This document shows positions 56,649-63,812 of a stretch of DNA of 64,000 nucleotides, one piece after another. The stretch is taken from positions 124,001 through 188,000 of the forward strand of contig JBGVCG010000016.1 in the NCBI GenBank assembly GCA_045226255.1, given 5' to 3'. The notes under the pieces were generated by a model. That model had not been told where the DNA came from. It made no database searches and saw only the letters and a list, made by a program, of their open reading frames with translations. Position 1 is the stretch's first letter. The number at the start of each line of letters is the position of its first letter. Position numbers and translations under genes: made by a program. Origin of the DNA: UBA1181 sp045226255. Its GTDB lineage: Bacteria > Bacteroidota > Bacteroidia > Bacteroidales > Paludibacteraceae.

Positions 56649-56723
56649 ATGTGAGGTCCTATCCAATGTAGGGGTTTTCTATAGCATCCATGCCCCCGAT
56701 CGCACATCGAACCAATTCTTAAT

Positions 56724-56741
56724 GTGTCGTCCCTTCGATTC
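56724..56741. repeat. 18-base repeat, left copy
   Basis: GTGTCGTCCCTTCGATTC, identical and in the same orientation at 58479-58496. The two copies flank the Rpn gene and its small-ORF neighbour. A short palindrome GCCCTTTCAGGGC lies just to the right, at about 56776-56788. Confidence 0.7.
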
Positions 56742-56859
56742 ACAGGAGGTCATACACCTGCTTGTGCTGTTACGCCCTTTCAGGGCTGAGAAGTTAATCC
56801 ACCCTCAATCAAACATGTATAATTTACATTTCTTGATGCTTGTTTTTTATTATTTTTCC

Positions 56860-56867
56860 TATCTTTG
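56860..56867 (+). promoter_or_regulatory. -7 box of the Rpn nuclease gene
   Basis: TATCTTTG is an exact TAnnTTTG, 64 bases before ATG 56932; the -33 is only TTG-like at about 56840. Confidence 0.6.
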
Positions 56868-56931
56868 CACCGAAAGATTCTTCCCTGAAGATGATTTCTA
56901 CCTAATTTGTTTAACTAATAAAAAATTTTGT

Positions 56932-57798
56932 ATGGGTAAGTATATTGATCTGAAGAGCGACTTCGGATTTAAGTTCTGCATGCAGGACGAAACGATTATG
57001 AAATCTTTCCTGAACGCGATCCTCGACGGCGACTGCGAGAAGATCACCAGTGTGAAATTCGAGAATGTGGAGTCACCCCGCTACGCACATGAGGGGCGAG
57101 GCGTGATTTTCGACCTCCTCTGCACGACGGAGACGGGCGACCATATCCTGATCGAGATGCAGAACAGCACGCAACGGTTCTTCAAGACCCGTTCCAGTTT
57201 CTACGTCTACAATCTGATGCGGCGGAAGTTCAAGAAGGGATTCCAGTGGTCGGAGATGCGTGAGGACATCTCCCGCATCATGGGAATCTTCATTGTGGGG
57301 CGCCCTGGCATGGGTCTGACCAAGGTGTTGACCCGCACGGCCGAGTGCGACTTGGACACGGGCAAAGAATTTTGGGACAGGATGCGAAAATATTTCGTAT
57401 CTTTGCCACATTTCGAGTTTGATAGGAAAGATATCACGACGCGGAACATATGGATTTATTTTTTCAAAAACCTAGGCAATATGGAATTTATAGACCCATC
57501 TGTATATGAGCGGGCTGACGAGGGACTTCGACAGCTCATCAAGCGCGCCGAGGTGGGAGCCCTCAGCGAGAAGGAGTATGACCAGTACGAGGCCAGCATG
57601 AAGCTACTTGCCGACGAGATCGACATGGAGAAGCAAGGCTACGAGCGTGGCATGGCGGACGGTATGCAGCAAGGTATCGCCCAAGGTATGCAACAAGGCA
57701 TCGCCCAAGTCGCCAAAGAGATGAAACAGAACAAGATGCCAGTGGATGTCATCATGGAGGTGACACACCTGACGAAGGAGGAGATTGATAATCTGTGA
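56932..57798 (+). CDS. Rpn-family PD-(D/E)XK nuclease / putative transposase
   Basis: 288 residues from ATG 56932; the frame runs open from 56722, but the promoter box lies within that extension. The N-terminal KYIDLKSDFGFKFCM is the family opening, and the PD-(D/E)XK core shows Asp61 (VIFDLL) and Glu75-x-Gln77 (LIEMQ). A C-terminal helical module (about 170-230) and a glutamine-rich GMQQGIAQ direct repeat (about 243-258) follow. The family (PF12784, TIGR01784) includes E. coli RpnA-E, DNA nucleases that promote recombination and act in phage defence. ATG 57481 (residue 184) is a possible internal start for a 105-residue C-terminal product. Confidence 0.9.
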   Translation: MGKYIDLKSDFGFKFCMQDETIMKSFLNAILDGDCEKITSVKFENVESPRYAHEGRGVIFDLLCTTETGDHILIEMQNSTQRFFKTRSSFYVYNLMRRKFKKGFQWSEMREDISRIMGIFIVGRPGMGLTKVLTRTAECDLDTGKEFWDRMRKYFVSLPHFEFDRKDITTRNIWIYFFKNLGNMEFIDPSVYERADEGLRQLIKRAEVGALSEKEYDQYEASMKLLADEIDMEKQGYERGMADGMQQGIAQGMQQGIAQVAKEMKQNKMPVDVIMEVTHLTKEEIDNL

Positions 57799-57821
57799 TC
57801 ATCCGATCTGATATGAAAAAA

Positions 57822-57851
57822 GCAGCGAATATGATTGTTCGCTGCTTTTTT
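57822..57851. terminator. Bidirectional terminator between the Rpn gene and the convergent small gene
   Basis: GCAGCGAA (57822-57829) pairs with TTCGCTGC (57838-57845), with six T after it on each strand. It lies between the two convergent stops. Confidence 0.85.
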
Positions 57852-57871
57852 CGTTTTAGTAAAATTTGTCA

Positions 57872-58084
57872 TTACATCCTTTTCAGGCTTTCGTCGTACT
57901 GAATACGCTCCTCTTCTGAGAGATTAGAGATTTTAGCCCTTTCAATTAATGCCAGCATGCCTTCGTCGGCGACATCAAGGATTTCCTGTGGAATCTCGTC
58001 CAGATCCTGCAAGTAATTGAACAAAAACAACCAGGCTTCCTGTTTTGTCAGCTTTTTACCTTTGATTAAATCTATTGGATTCAT
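57872..58084 (-). CDS. Stand-alone Rpn C-terminal-module protein (candidate inhibitor)
   Basis: 70 residues. From about residue 15 to the end it aligns with residues 172-228 of the Rpn nuclease encoded tail to tail next to it. By hand, 16 of 32 positions are identical over ADEGMLALIERAKISNLSEEE against ADEGLRQLIKRAEVGALSEKE and what follows, and the W..FF.NL helix before it also lines up. It has no nuclease core. In E. coli, small proteins made from inside rpn genes consist of this module and block the nuclease; by analogy this may be a separated inhibitor. Coupled by ATGA to the small ORF before it. Confidence 0.75.
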   Translation of the reverse strand: MNPIDLIKGKKLTKQEAWLFLFNYLQDLDEIPQEILDVADEGMLALIERAKISNLSEEERIQYDESLKRM

Positions 58085-58227
58085 AGTCTGACGTTTAGGT
58101 TGGATGATGGTTGTTGGGCTGGACCATTGATTTCGAACCGCCGTCCAAGCTGTTCGTTTTTGTTAAGGACTTGCAGCAGTTTGCTGTTTTTTGATTGTTT
58201 GTTCATGCGTATGTATTTTTTGAACAT
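58081..58227 (-). CDS. Very small ORF coupled to the Rpn C-terminal-module gene
   Basis: 48 residues from ATG 58227, or 41 from ATG 58206: MNKQSKNSKLLQVLNKNEQL, then GRRFEINGPAQQPSSNLNVR to a final Leu. Polar and basic, with no membrane span or cysteine, and unknown to me. Reasons to think it real: the TGA stop overlaps the next ATG by 4 bases (ATGA), it lies directly after a regulated leader, and no other start serves the downstream gene better. A leader peptide or DNA/RNA-binding peptide are both possible. One of the three repeats below overlaps its first codons. Confidence 0.55.
   Translation of the reverse strand: MFKKYIRMNKQSKNSKLLQVLNKNEQLGRRFEINGPAQQPSSNLNVRL
58207..58226 (-). repeat. 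TGTTCAA...TACATACGC repeat, copy C
   Basis: TGTTCAAAAAATACATACGC on the minus strand, spanning the two candidate start codons of the small ORF. Same orientation as copy A. Confidence 0.75.
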
Positions 58228-58306
58228 AAAAAAGGCACGGAAGTGTTGTTCAAGTTTACATACGCTAAAACTTTGCGGGTGTTTCCACTACCGCACACTT
58301 CGTGCC
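58228..58306 (-). terminator. Long attenuator-like hairpin before the small ORF
   Basis: On the minus strand GGCACGAAGTG (58306-58296) pairs with CACTTCCGTGCC (58245-58234) with one bulge, followed by six T (58233-58228) and then directly by ATG 58227. The 50-base loop holds repeat copy B. It would stop most transcripts before the ORF unless read-through is allowed. Confidence 0.7.
58247..58265 (+). repeat. TGTTCAA...TACATACGC repeat, copy B (inverted)
   Basis: TGTTCAAGTTTACATACGC on the plus strand, inside the loop of the long hairpin and opposite in direction to copies A and C. Confidence 0.75.
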
Positions 58307-58337
58307 GATATCTCAATCAGTATGTATAAAATGGCAC

Positions 58338-58360
58338 AAAAAAGCCGATCGAAATCGGCC
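58338..58360 (-). terminator. Early intrinsic terminator in the same leader
   Basis: GCCGAT-TTCG-ATCGGC (58359-58344) followed by six T on the minus strand, only about 30-50 bases below the promoter. It would release a short RNA. Confidence 0.75.
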
Positions 58361-58369
58361 TAATGTACC

Positions 58370-58389
58370 GCGTATGTAAATTTTGAACA
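58370..58389 (-). repeat. TGTTCAA...TACATACGC repeat, copy A at the transcript start
   Basis: TGTTCAAAATTTACATACGC on the minus strand begins 4 bases after the -7 box, so it covers the expected start of transcription, where an operator or an RNA-level switch could act. Confidence 0.75.
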
Positions 58390-58392
58390 CTG

Positions 58393-58423
58393 CAAAATTA
58401 AAGAAATATTTTAATGCTGCAAA
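58393..58423 (-). promoter_or_regulatory. Exact consensus promoter of the small-ORF / Rpn-module unit
   Basis: TTTG (58423-58420), 19-base spacer, TAATTTTG (58400-58393) on the minus strand, a full match to the Bacteroidetes consensus. It faces the leader with two terminator-like hairpins and the two small genes. Confidence 0.85.
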
Positions 58424-58478
58424 ATCTGGAGATGGACAGGTATTAAATCTCCCCTTGTTCTTTTGAATCGTCGATAAG

Positions 58479-58496
58479 GTGTCGTCCCTTCGATTC
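58479..58496. repeat. 18-base repeat, right copy
   Basis: Identical to 56724-56741 in the same orientation. It lies just below the glycosyltransferase gene that ends at 58525. Confidence 0.7.
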
Positions 58497-58524
58497 GCAA
58501 CGTTTCATAATTGACTACGTCGAA

Positions 58525-59325
58525 CTACGTTTCAAAATTCTTAATTCTTAATTTTAACTTCTTCCCTATCCTAAACTCCTTCAGTTTGTACAAGAATCGG
58601 CAAGCCGACACGAAATAGTTGGATTTCACCCCATTGCGCTTGAGGGATGTATGGTGTTCTTGCAAGACCTTCACGTGGCTGCGGAGGCCGGAGGTAGATA
58701 TGCCGCCTGTGCGCATGGTGACGAAGTCCAGGGGCAGGTATTTGGTTTTGATCTTACCGAAGTAGATGAAACGCAGGAGCAGGTCGAAGTCCGCCGCGAT
58801 GCGGTAGCTTTTGTCGAACATGCCGTAGCGGTCGTAGACGCTTTTGCGGCAGTAGAAGGAGGGGTGTGCGGGCATGAATCCGTAGCGCATCAGCGAAGGG
58901 CGGAAGCGTTCAGAGGAGTAGTAGCGGATGCAGCGGTGCAGGTTGTGGGGCGAGACGTAGTGGACATCTCCGTAGACGGCGTCCAGCATCGGGTCGCGGA
59001 GAGCTTCCGCCACTTTCTGGAGGATATCGTCCGTGGTGTAGTAGTCGTCCGAATTGAGGATGCCGATGATGTCGCCCGTGGCTAGGGAGAGGCCGACGTT
59101 CATGGCGTCGTAGATTCCCTGGTCTGGTTCGGAGACGAGGACCATCCGTCCGCTGAAGCGGGGTTCGTATTCACGGCAGATGTTGATGGTGTCATCCGTC
59201 GAACCACCATCTTTGATGATCAGCTCATAGTCGTGGAAAGTCTGCCGAAGCACGCTCTCCAACGTGTCTCGTATGGTCTTGCCACTATTGTAGGCAGTGG
59301 TGATGATTGATATTCGCTTTGCCAT
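58525..59325 (-). CDS. Family 2 glycosyltransferase
   Basis: 266 residues of the GT-A fold: ISIITTAYNSGKTIRDTLESV, IKDGGSTDDT, and the nucleotide/metal site LNSDDYY, with a late AADFDLLLRF acceptor motif. It most resembles WcaA/WcaE-like enzymes that add sugars to O-antigen or capsule units on the cytoplasmic face. Base composition is like the core genome, unlike the AT-rich cluster that follows. Its last codons (LKLRIKNFET) run through a TTAAGAAT repeat. Confidence 0.9.
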   Translation of the reverse strand: MAKRISIITTAYNSGKTIRDTLESVLRQTFHDYELIIKDGGSTDDTINICREYEPRFSGRMVLVSEPDQGIYDAMNVGLSLATGDIIGILNSDDYYTTDDILQKVAEALRDPMLDAVYGDVHYVSPHNLHRCIRYYSSERFRPSLMRYGFMPAHPSFYCRKSVYDRYGMFDKSYRIAADFDLLLRFIYFGKIKTKYLPLDFVTMRTGGISTSGLRSHVKVLQEHHTSLKRNGVKSNYFVSACRFLYKLKEFRIGKKLKLRIKNFET

Positions 59326-59472
59326 ATGAACACTTACACATTATCGGCTGTTATCTACTGTTTCGGTTAATAAATCGACAATCTCTATTCTTCCTGTGTA
59401 GGTTTTCCACACATTTGAAATCTGATTTTACTTCAATTGATATTTTGGTAACACATTATACACTTTTCGGTG

Positions 59473-59480
59473 CAAACATA
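59473..59480 (-). promoter_or_regulatory. -7 box of the family 2 glycosyltransferase gene
   Basis: TATGTTTG on the minus strand fits TAnnTTTG, with ATTG 20 bases upstream. It predicts a leader of about 140 bases. The remainder of the 59326-59594 gap is AT-rich with nothing else I can name. Confidence 0.45.
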
Positions 59481-59594
59481 CGATTTATTTATATTTGTTG
59501 CAATGGGTTTTAGCGTGTTTTTTTTGAACAATATTTTTAGAATGTTTTTGCAAAACATAAATAAGATGAAAATCCTTCATAAATAGAATATTCA

Positions 59595-60674
59595 TTATTT
59601 TTCTATGTAATCTAAAATTTTTTCTTCAAAAAATAATAAATCATTCTTCACTACACTTAGGAAATTCTCACATCCTTGATTAAATTGTTGAAAATCGAAG
59701 GTGTTCCAGAAATCCATAATCTTTTCATATATGTCATCCTCTCTAGATACAATTAAGCCTAAGTTAAATTTCTTAATTATTGTGGCTTGATAGCAATCGT
59801 TAAAACTTAACAATGGCCTTTTTAAACGTGCTGCAAGATACAATCTATTACTTAGTAAATAACGGCTAAGTAGATTGTCTTCCATGCATACATTTATCAT
59901 ATGACTTCGCAATACATGATCATCCTCGGCAGATTTCTCATACCAACCATAGAATTCAACATTCTTTATCTTATTATTATTTACATGGTTTTTTATGGGG
60001 CCTTCGGATGGTCCACTGCCAACAAATGACAAATGAATATTGTCCCTATTCCCTAATTGATTTACAATTTCAATGTTTGCATTTTCATCCCTCAATCTAC
60101 CGATTGTGAGAATATTATATGGTTCTGACGGTTTGAAGATGTCATATTTATCCGAATTAATCTTTATTTCACGAAAACTTGTATTGTGAGTTATAATATA
60201 TGGGATATTATTTGGAAGGAAGGATTTAAATCCCTCCGAGGATATAATATTTATGTATGAATTATTTAGCACTTGTGTAAGTGCATATCTAAAAAAATTA
60301 AATTGTATTATTGGAGAATAATCTCTTATGTCAAATACATATCTATTTTTATAATATTTCCTTAGATATTTGAAGAAAAAGATTGAATCTGCAATGGTAT
60401 ATATAAATATTCCATCATATGATACCTTTTTTAGATGTTTTAGTACAAATCGATAAAACTTATATATATCGTATATTTTTCTTGGCGCAGAATATTCATC
60501 ATTGGTTTTCTTTTCATATGCAATATAGTTACTCCCATATTTACATACCTCTCCATGTCGATTCCAATAAATAACATTATAGCTGATGTTGTATTTATCT
60601 AGAATAGAGGTATATGTGTCAATATAAGGCAAGGCCTCTTTTACTGCAGGTATAATTACTAGAAATTTTTTCAT
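59595..60674 (-). CDS. GT-B glycosyltransferase (family 4-like)
   Basis: 359 residues. Two Rossmann-like halves: VIIPAVKEALPYIDTY at the start, and ILTIGRLRDEN then LSFVGSGPSEG in the C-terminal half. That half lacks the usual ExFG motif, reading RLYLAARLKRPLLSFNDCY at the donor site, so it is divergent. Probably adds a sugar to a lipid-linked oligosaccharide. Very AT-rich, with many Asn, Ile, Lys and Tyr. Downstream of the EpsG-like polymerase by 33 bases. Confidence 0.8.
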   Translation of the reverse strand: MKKFLVIIPAVKEALPYIDTYTSILDKYNISYNVIYWNRHGEVCKYGSNYIAYEKKTNDEYSAPRKIYDIYKFYRFVLKHLKKVSYDGIFIYTIADSIFFFKYLRKYYKNRYVFDIRDYSPIIQFNFFRYALTQVLNNSYINIISSEGFKSFLPNNIPYIITHNTSFREIKINSDKYDIFKPSEPYNILTIGRLRDENANIEIVNQLGNRDNIHLSFVGSGPSEGPIKNHVNNNKIKNVEFYGWYEKSAEDDHVLRSHMINVCMEDNLLSRYLLSNRLYLAARLKRPLLSFNDCYQATIIKKFNLGLIVSREDDIYEKIMDFWNTFDFQQFNQGCENFLSVVKNDLLFFEEKILDYIEK

Positions 60675-60707
60675 TGTTGAAGATTAATATGTAGTTTATC
60701 GTCTTAA

Positions 60708-61829
60708 TTAACGTATTAAAAAACTTTTAAATTGATATAACTCCTGTTGCCATGTAAATACAAAGAATGATGTATTACCAATGGCTTTATACATTGTTGC
60801 TACAAAAGTCATTATGAAAAAAACAAATAATATAAGCGAAAAATACTTTGATAAATTTGAATAACAATATGCTAATGTATAAGCACCAATTATTGTTGAT
60901 GTCAAAGAAAAATACCAGTTTAATCTATCTATTAAGTGACTACCCCATAATAGGTATGTGATAATTACTCCGAGAAAGAAGAAATTATATATTATTACAA
61001 AAAGATCTGAATTGGCCCATTCTTTTACTTTGGGACTTAGATATATGAGGAATATGACTCGGGCTAAATTTAAATAGAAACCTATGCCTAATATACTTTG
61101 TTCTTCTTGTATGAGTTTTTGACTAGCATTGTCGACATACCATCCATACCCTGATATATTTAAAATATATTCCAGATTGGATATGATGCTTTGAACAAAA
61201 GTTAACCTCATTAATATTAATGAAATAACCAATAGAACCAATTGTAGTGCTATATTGTTAATCCATTCTTTCCTATAATTAACTAAAGGGTAAAATAACA
61301 GCAATACGGCTGCTGAGTTATGGAATAATATTGCCGAAAATATTAGTAGATAATGCTTAACAATTTTTTTTTCAACTATATACTTCATGGAAAATATCCA
61401 AAAACCTATGGCAATAATCTGTCTAATGCCATTCATGTAAGATAGCCAGACTGCGGTCAACATAAAAGAGAGTACCAAAAATTTGCAGATGTATAGTTCA
61501 TCCTTTAGCACTCTAAAAGTAAAATATATTGGAATAAATGATGTCACAATCATGAAGCCTTCCTTTGGTAATTTAAGTAAAGCGGACAGTTTCATTAGAT
61601 ACAAATAACCAATTTCAACATCTCTAATTGGATTATTATTCAACACATCTTGGTACATTCCGATATAGGAAAAATAATCAAAACCGACACCATATCTAAA
61701 TCCAAAAACTAACGAATAAATTACAAGTGCACAGACAACGTATTTCCATGAACAGTTCTCATCTGCCTTTTTACAAAGCAAATACATAATAATTGTTAGG
61801 ATTGAGTATACTAAGACTGTTTGTATCAT
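60708..61829 (-). CDS. EpsG-family polysaccharide polymerase
   Basis: 373 residues with about ten membrane spans. The EpsG/Wzy-like pattern is present: VFGFRYGVGFDYFSYIGMY near residue 45, YMNGIRQIIAIGFWIFS and LFHNSAAVLLLFYP. Such proteins link repeat units at the periplasmic face of the inner membrane. Its start overlaps the stop of the upstream glycosyltransferase gene by 4 bases. Confidence 0.86.
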   Translation of the reverse strand: MIQTVLVYSILTIIMYLLCKKADENCSWKYVVCALVIYSLVFGFRYGVGFDYFSYIGMYQDVLNNNPIRDVEIGYLYLMKLSALLKLPKEGFMIVTSFIPIYFTFRVLKDELYICKFLVLSFMLTAVWLSYMNGIRQIIAIGFWIFSMKYIVEKKIVKHYLLIFSAILFHNSAAVLLLFYPLVNYRKEWINNIALQLVLLVISLILMRLTFVQSIISNLEYILNISGYGWYVDNASQKLIQEEQSILGIGFYLNLARVIFLIYLSPKVKEWANSDLFVIIYNFFFLGVIITYLLWGSHLIDRLNWYFSLTSTIIGAYTLAYCYSNLSKYFSLILFVFFIMTFVATMYKAIGNTSFFVFTWQQELYQFKSFLIR

Positions 61830-62980
61830 ATTTTTTCTGTCTTATCATAAATGTCACTAATGCATTTCGCATTAACCAATGACGTATATTTGCATTTCGC
61901 AAAATTATATGCTGCATCAGACAATTTATATCTTAATGGATAATCTTCACATAGTCTTAAAATACATTTTTCCAAAGATGATGTATTCTCAATGTTATAG
62001 ACAAGTCCTGAAATGTGATTCTCTACTAGCTCTACATTGGCACCTTTATTGCTTACAATTACAGGAATATGATTAAGCATATACTCGATTGTAACACGTC
62101 CGAAAGCTTCGTTTAATGAAGGAACAACGGCTATGTCTGCATTTGATATTTCGGTAGAGATATCTTTTTTATATCCACAAAATATAACATATTTTTCCGC
62201 ATTATGCTCTATCACATATCTTTTTAATGATTCGGCATATATACTATTGTCTCCGCCCAACAAATATAGACATATTTTTTGGGGGGTGTTTTCAATAATC
62301 GAAATCACAGATTCAACGACTTGTTTCTGATTCTTTTTTTCGTTAATTACACCTATACATATGATGTTTGTATAATCACGTTTTTCACAAATATTTTTTT
62401 TGTATATCCGATCATCACTAATTCCGTTATATATTGTGATTATGTTTTTAAATCCAATTTTAGTGTAGTGCGTATTAATAGAATCAGAAATCGCAATATT
62501 TTGGTTTACAAACCAATTATTTATTTTTTTTTGTAACCATTTCCCCAAAGCATAATTTAAATTATAATCAATGGAGCCAAATTCACGAAGATGCTTCACA
62601 TGTTTTATACCTGATATCAAGTTGAAAAACTCACCAATATGAATAACCGACGAGTTGCTATGAATTATATCTATTTTATTGAATTTGTATCGGACTTTTG
62701 CATATGCAAACAAATAAAAAACTGGATTAATTAGAACTCTAATTAATCCTTTTGCCCAACATATTATAGACGAAGTATCACATAATGACAAAAAGAATAG
62801 AGATGTGACATATTCAATATTATTTTTTTTTAGTTCATTGGATAATAGGCCTTCACAAGGAATTAATAGGAGCGGAGTATGTCCCATTTTTTTCAATTCG
62901 ATCATCAGTTGGAGCATAGATAAATTTGCTCCCATTAATCCAGAATATGAGGCTATAAATAGAATTCTTTTATTATTCAT
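61826..62980 (-). CDS. Family 4 glycosyltransferase
   Basis: 384 residues, GT-B fold. ASYSGLMGANLSMLQLM in the N-terminal half, IIHSNSSVIHIG, then GVINEKKNQKQVVE and the donor site PSLNEAFGRVTIEYMLNHIPVIVS with the E-x7-E motif. Cytoplasmic transferase for a surface glycan. Overlaps the genes on both sides by 4-8 bases; AT-rich like them. Confidence 0.9.
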   Translation of the reverse strand: MNNKRILFIASYSGLMGANLSMLQLMIELKKMGHTPLLLIPCEGLLSNELKKNNIEYVTSLFFLSLCDTSSIICWAKGLIRVLINPVFYLFAYAKVRYKFNKIDIIHSNSSVIHIGEFFNLISGIKHVKHLREFGSIDYNLNYALGKWLQKKINNWFVNQNIAISDSINTHYTKIGFKNIITIYNGISDDRIYKKNICEKRDYTNIICIGVINEKKNQKQVVESVISIIENTPQKICLYLLGGDNSIYAESLKRYVIEHNAEKYVIFCGYKKDISTEISNADIAVVPSLNEAFGRVTIEYMLNHIPVIVSNKGANVELVENHISGLVYNIENTSSLEKCILRLCEDYPLRYKLSDAAYNFAKCKYTSLVNAKCISDIYDKTEKI

Positions 62981-63767
62981 GTGCCTTCATAATTTTTAAG
63001 ATAGACCCATTTATAAATGAAGCCATTTCAGAATAGCTACTATAAAAGCTGCCCCAAATTTCCTTTGTGAGAGATAATGCCCACAATTCCACAACAGCAT
63101 CTTTAATACCTTGTTTAGATGCTCTTGAAAGGACGGAGTCATAAGATAATATTATTCCTCCATATTTGTCTTTTAGATATATTTTTACCTCTTGATCATC
63201 AGAACACAAGAAAAACCTTGCATCCTTTTCGTTGGATAGCTTTGAATCGATTGCTTTTTCAAACATTTCAATAGGAGACTGTTCTATAGATGCTTTGTTG
63301 TCTTTCCTCCTAATATGCAGGCCATAGGTGTTTGAAGAAAACTGAGATGTTATCACTTCTATTTTTTCCCGTATATCTTCCTTTGGCACAAAAAGTTCTT
63401 TTATTGGATATAAATCACCTTGCTGGCTATACGTTGTAATATACACGTCATTGGAGAAATTAATACTATTTAGTGCATCAAGTTGCAAGTCATAATAGAA
63501 ATTTCTATTTAGTAGAGAATTTAGTATTTTCGGGATAAATAGATTTCTTGCAGAGGCTCTATTATATAAAAAATGATTTAACAACGAGTGATCATCAATA
63601 TTTAACAGTTCATTAGGCTCGAAAATGTCACTAAAACAGCAATTAAACCCTGGCTCTCTGATCCAAAATATCTTTAGGTCAATATTATGCTTTTTGCAAA
63701 AATTGACAACGGAAGATACAACTCTTAACCGATTTCCTAAACCTGCGTATGGTATCAAGTTAATCAT
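62973..63767 (-). CDS. O-fucosyltransferase-superfamily-like glycosyltransferase
   Basis: 264 residues. IPYAGLGNRLRVVSSVVNFC at the N terminus and YGLHIRRKDN in the middle are the two landmarks of the GT11/GT23/GT65-like (NodZ-related) fold, where HxRRxD binds GDP-fucose. FFLCSDDQEVKIYLK and AVVELWALS follow in the usual order. The donor could be GDP-fucose, but no fucose-synthesis gene is in view. Overlaps the next gene by 8 bases. Confidence 0.75.
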   Translation of the reverse strand: MINLIPYAGLGNRLRVVSSVVNFCKKHNIDLKIFWIREPGFNCCFSDIFEPNELLNIDDHSLLNHFLYNRASARNLFIPKILNSLLNRNFYYDLQLDALNSINFSNDVYITTYSQQGDLYPIKELFVPKEDIREKIEVITSQFSSNTYGLHIRRKDNKASIEQSPIEMFEKAIDSKLSNEKDARFFLCSDDQEVKIYLKDKYGGIILSYDSVLSRASKQGIKDAVVELWALSLTKEIWGSFYSSYSEMASFINGSILKIMKAHE

Positions 63768-63812
63768 AGTCTATATATTTCACGTGTAATTGTTAACCGT
63801 AACTAATGTATT

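Noticed and set aside
56722..56931. Longer N terminus (70 extra codons) of the Rpn nuclease
   Set aside because: The family start KYIDLKSDFGFKF follows ATG 56932 and an exact -7 box lies inside the extension.
58228..58306. Known riboswitch class before the small ORF
   Set aside because: I could not match it to any riboswitch consensus; the downstream genes are not metabolic. Left as an attenuator-like hairpin.
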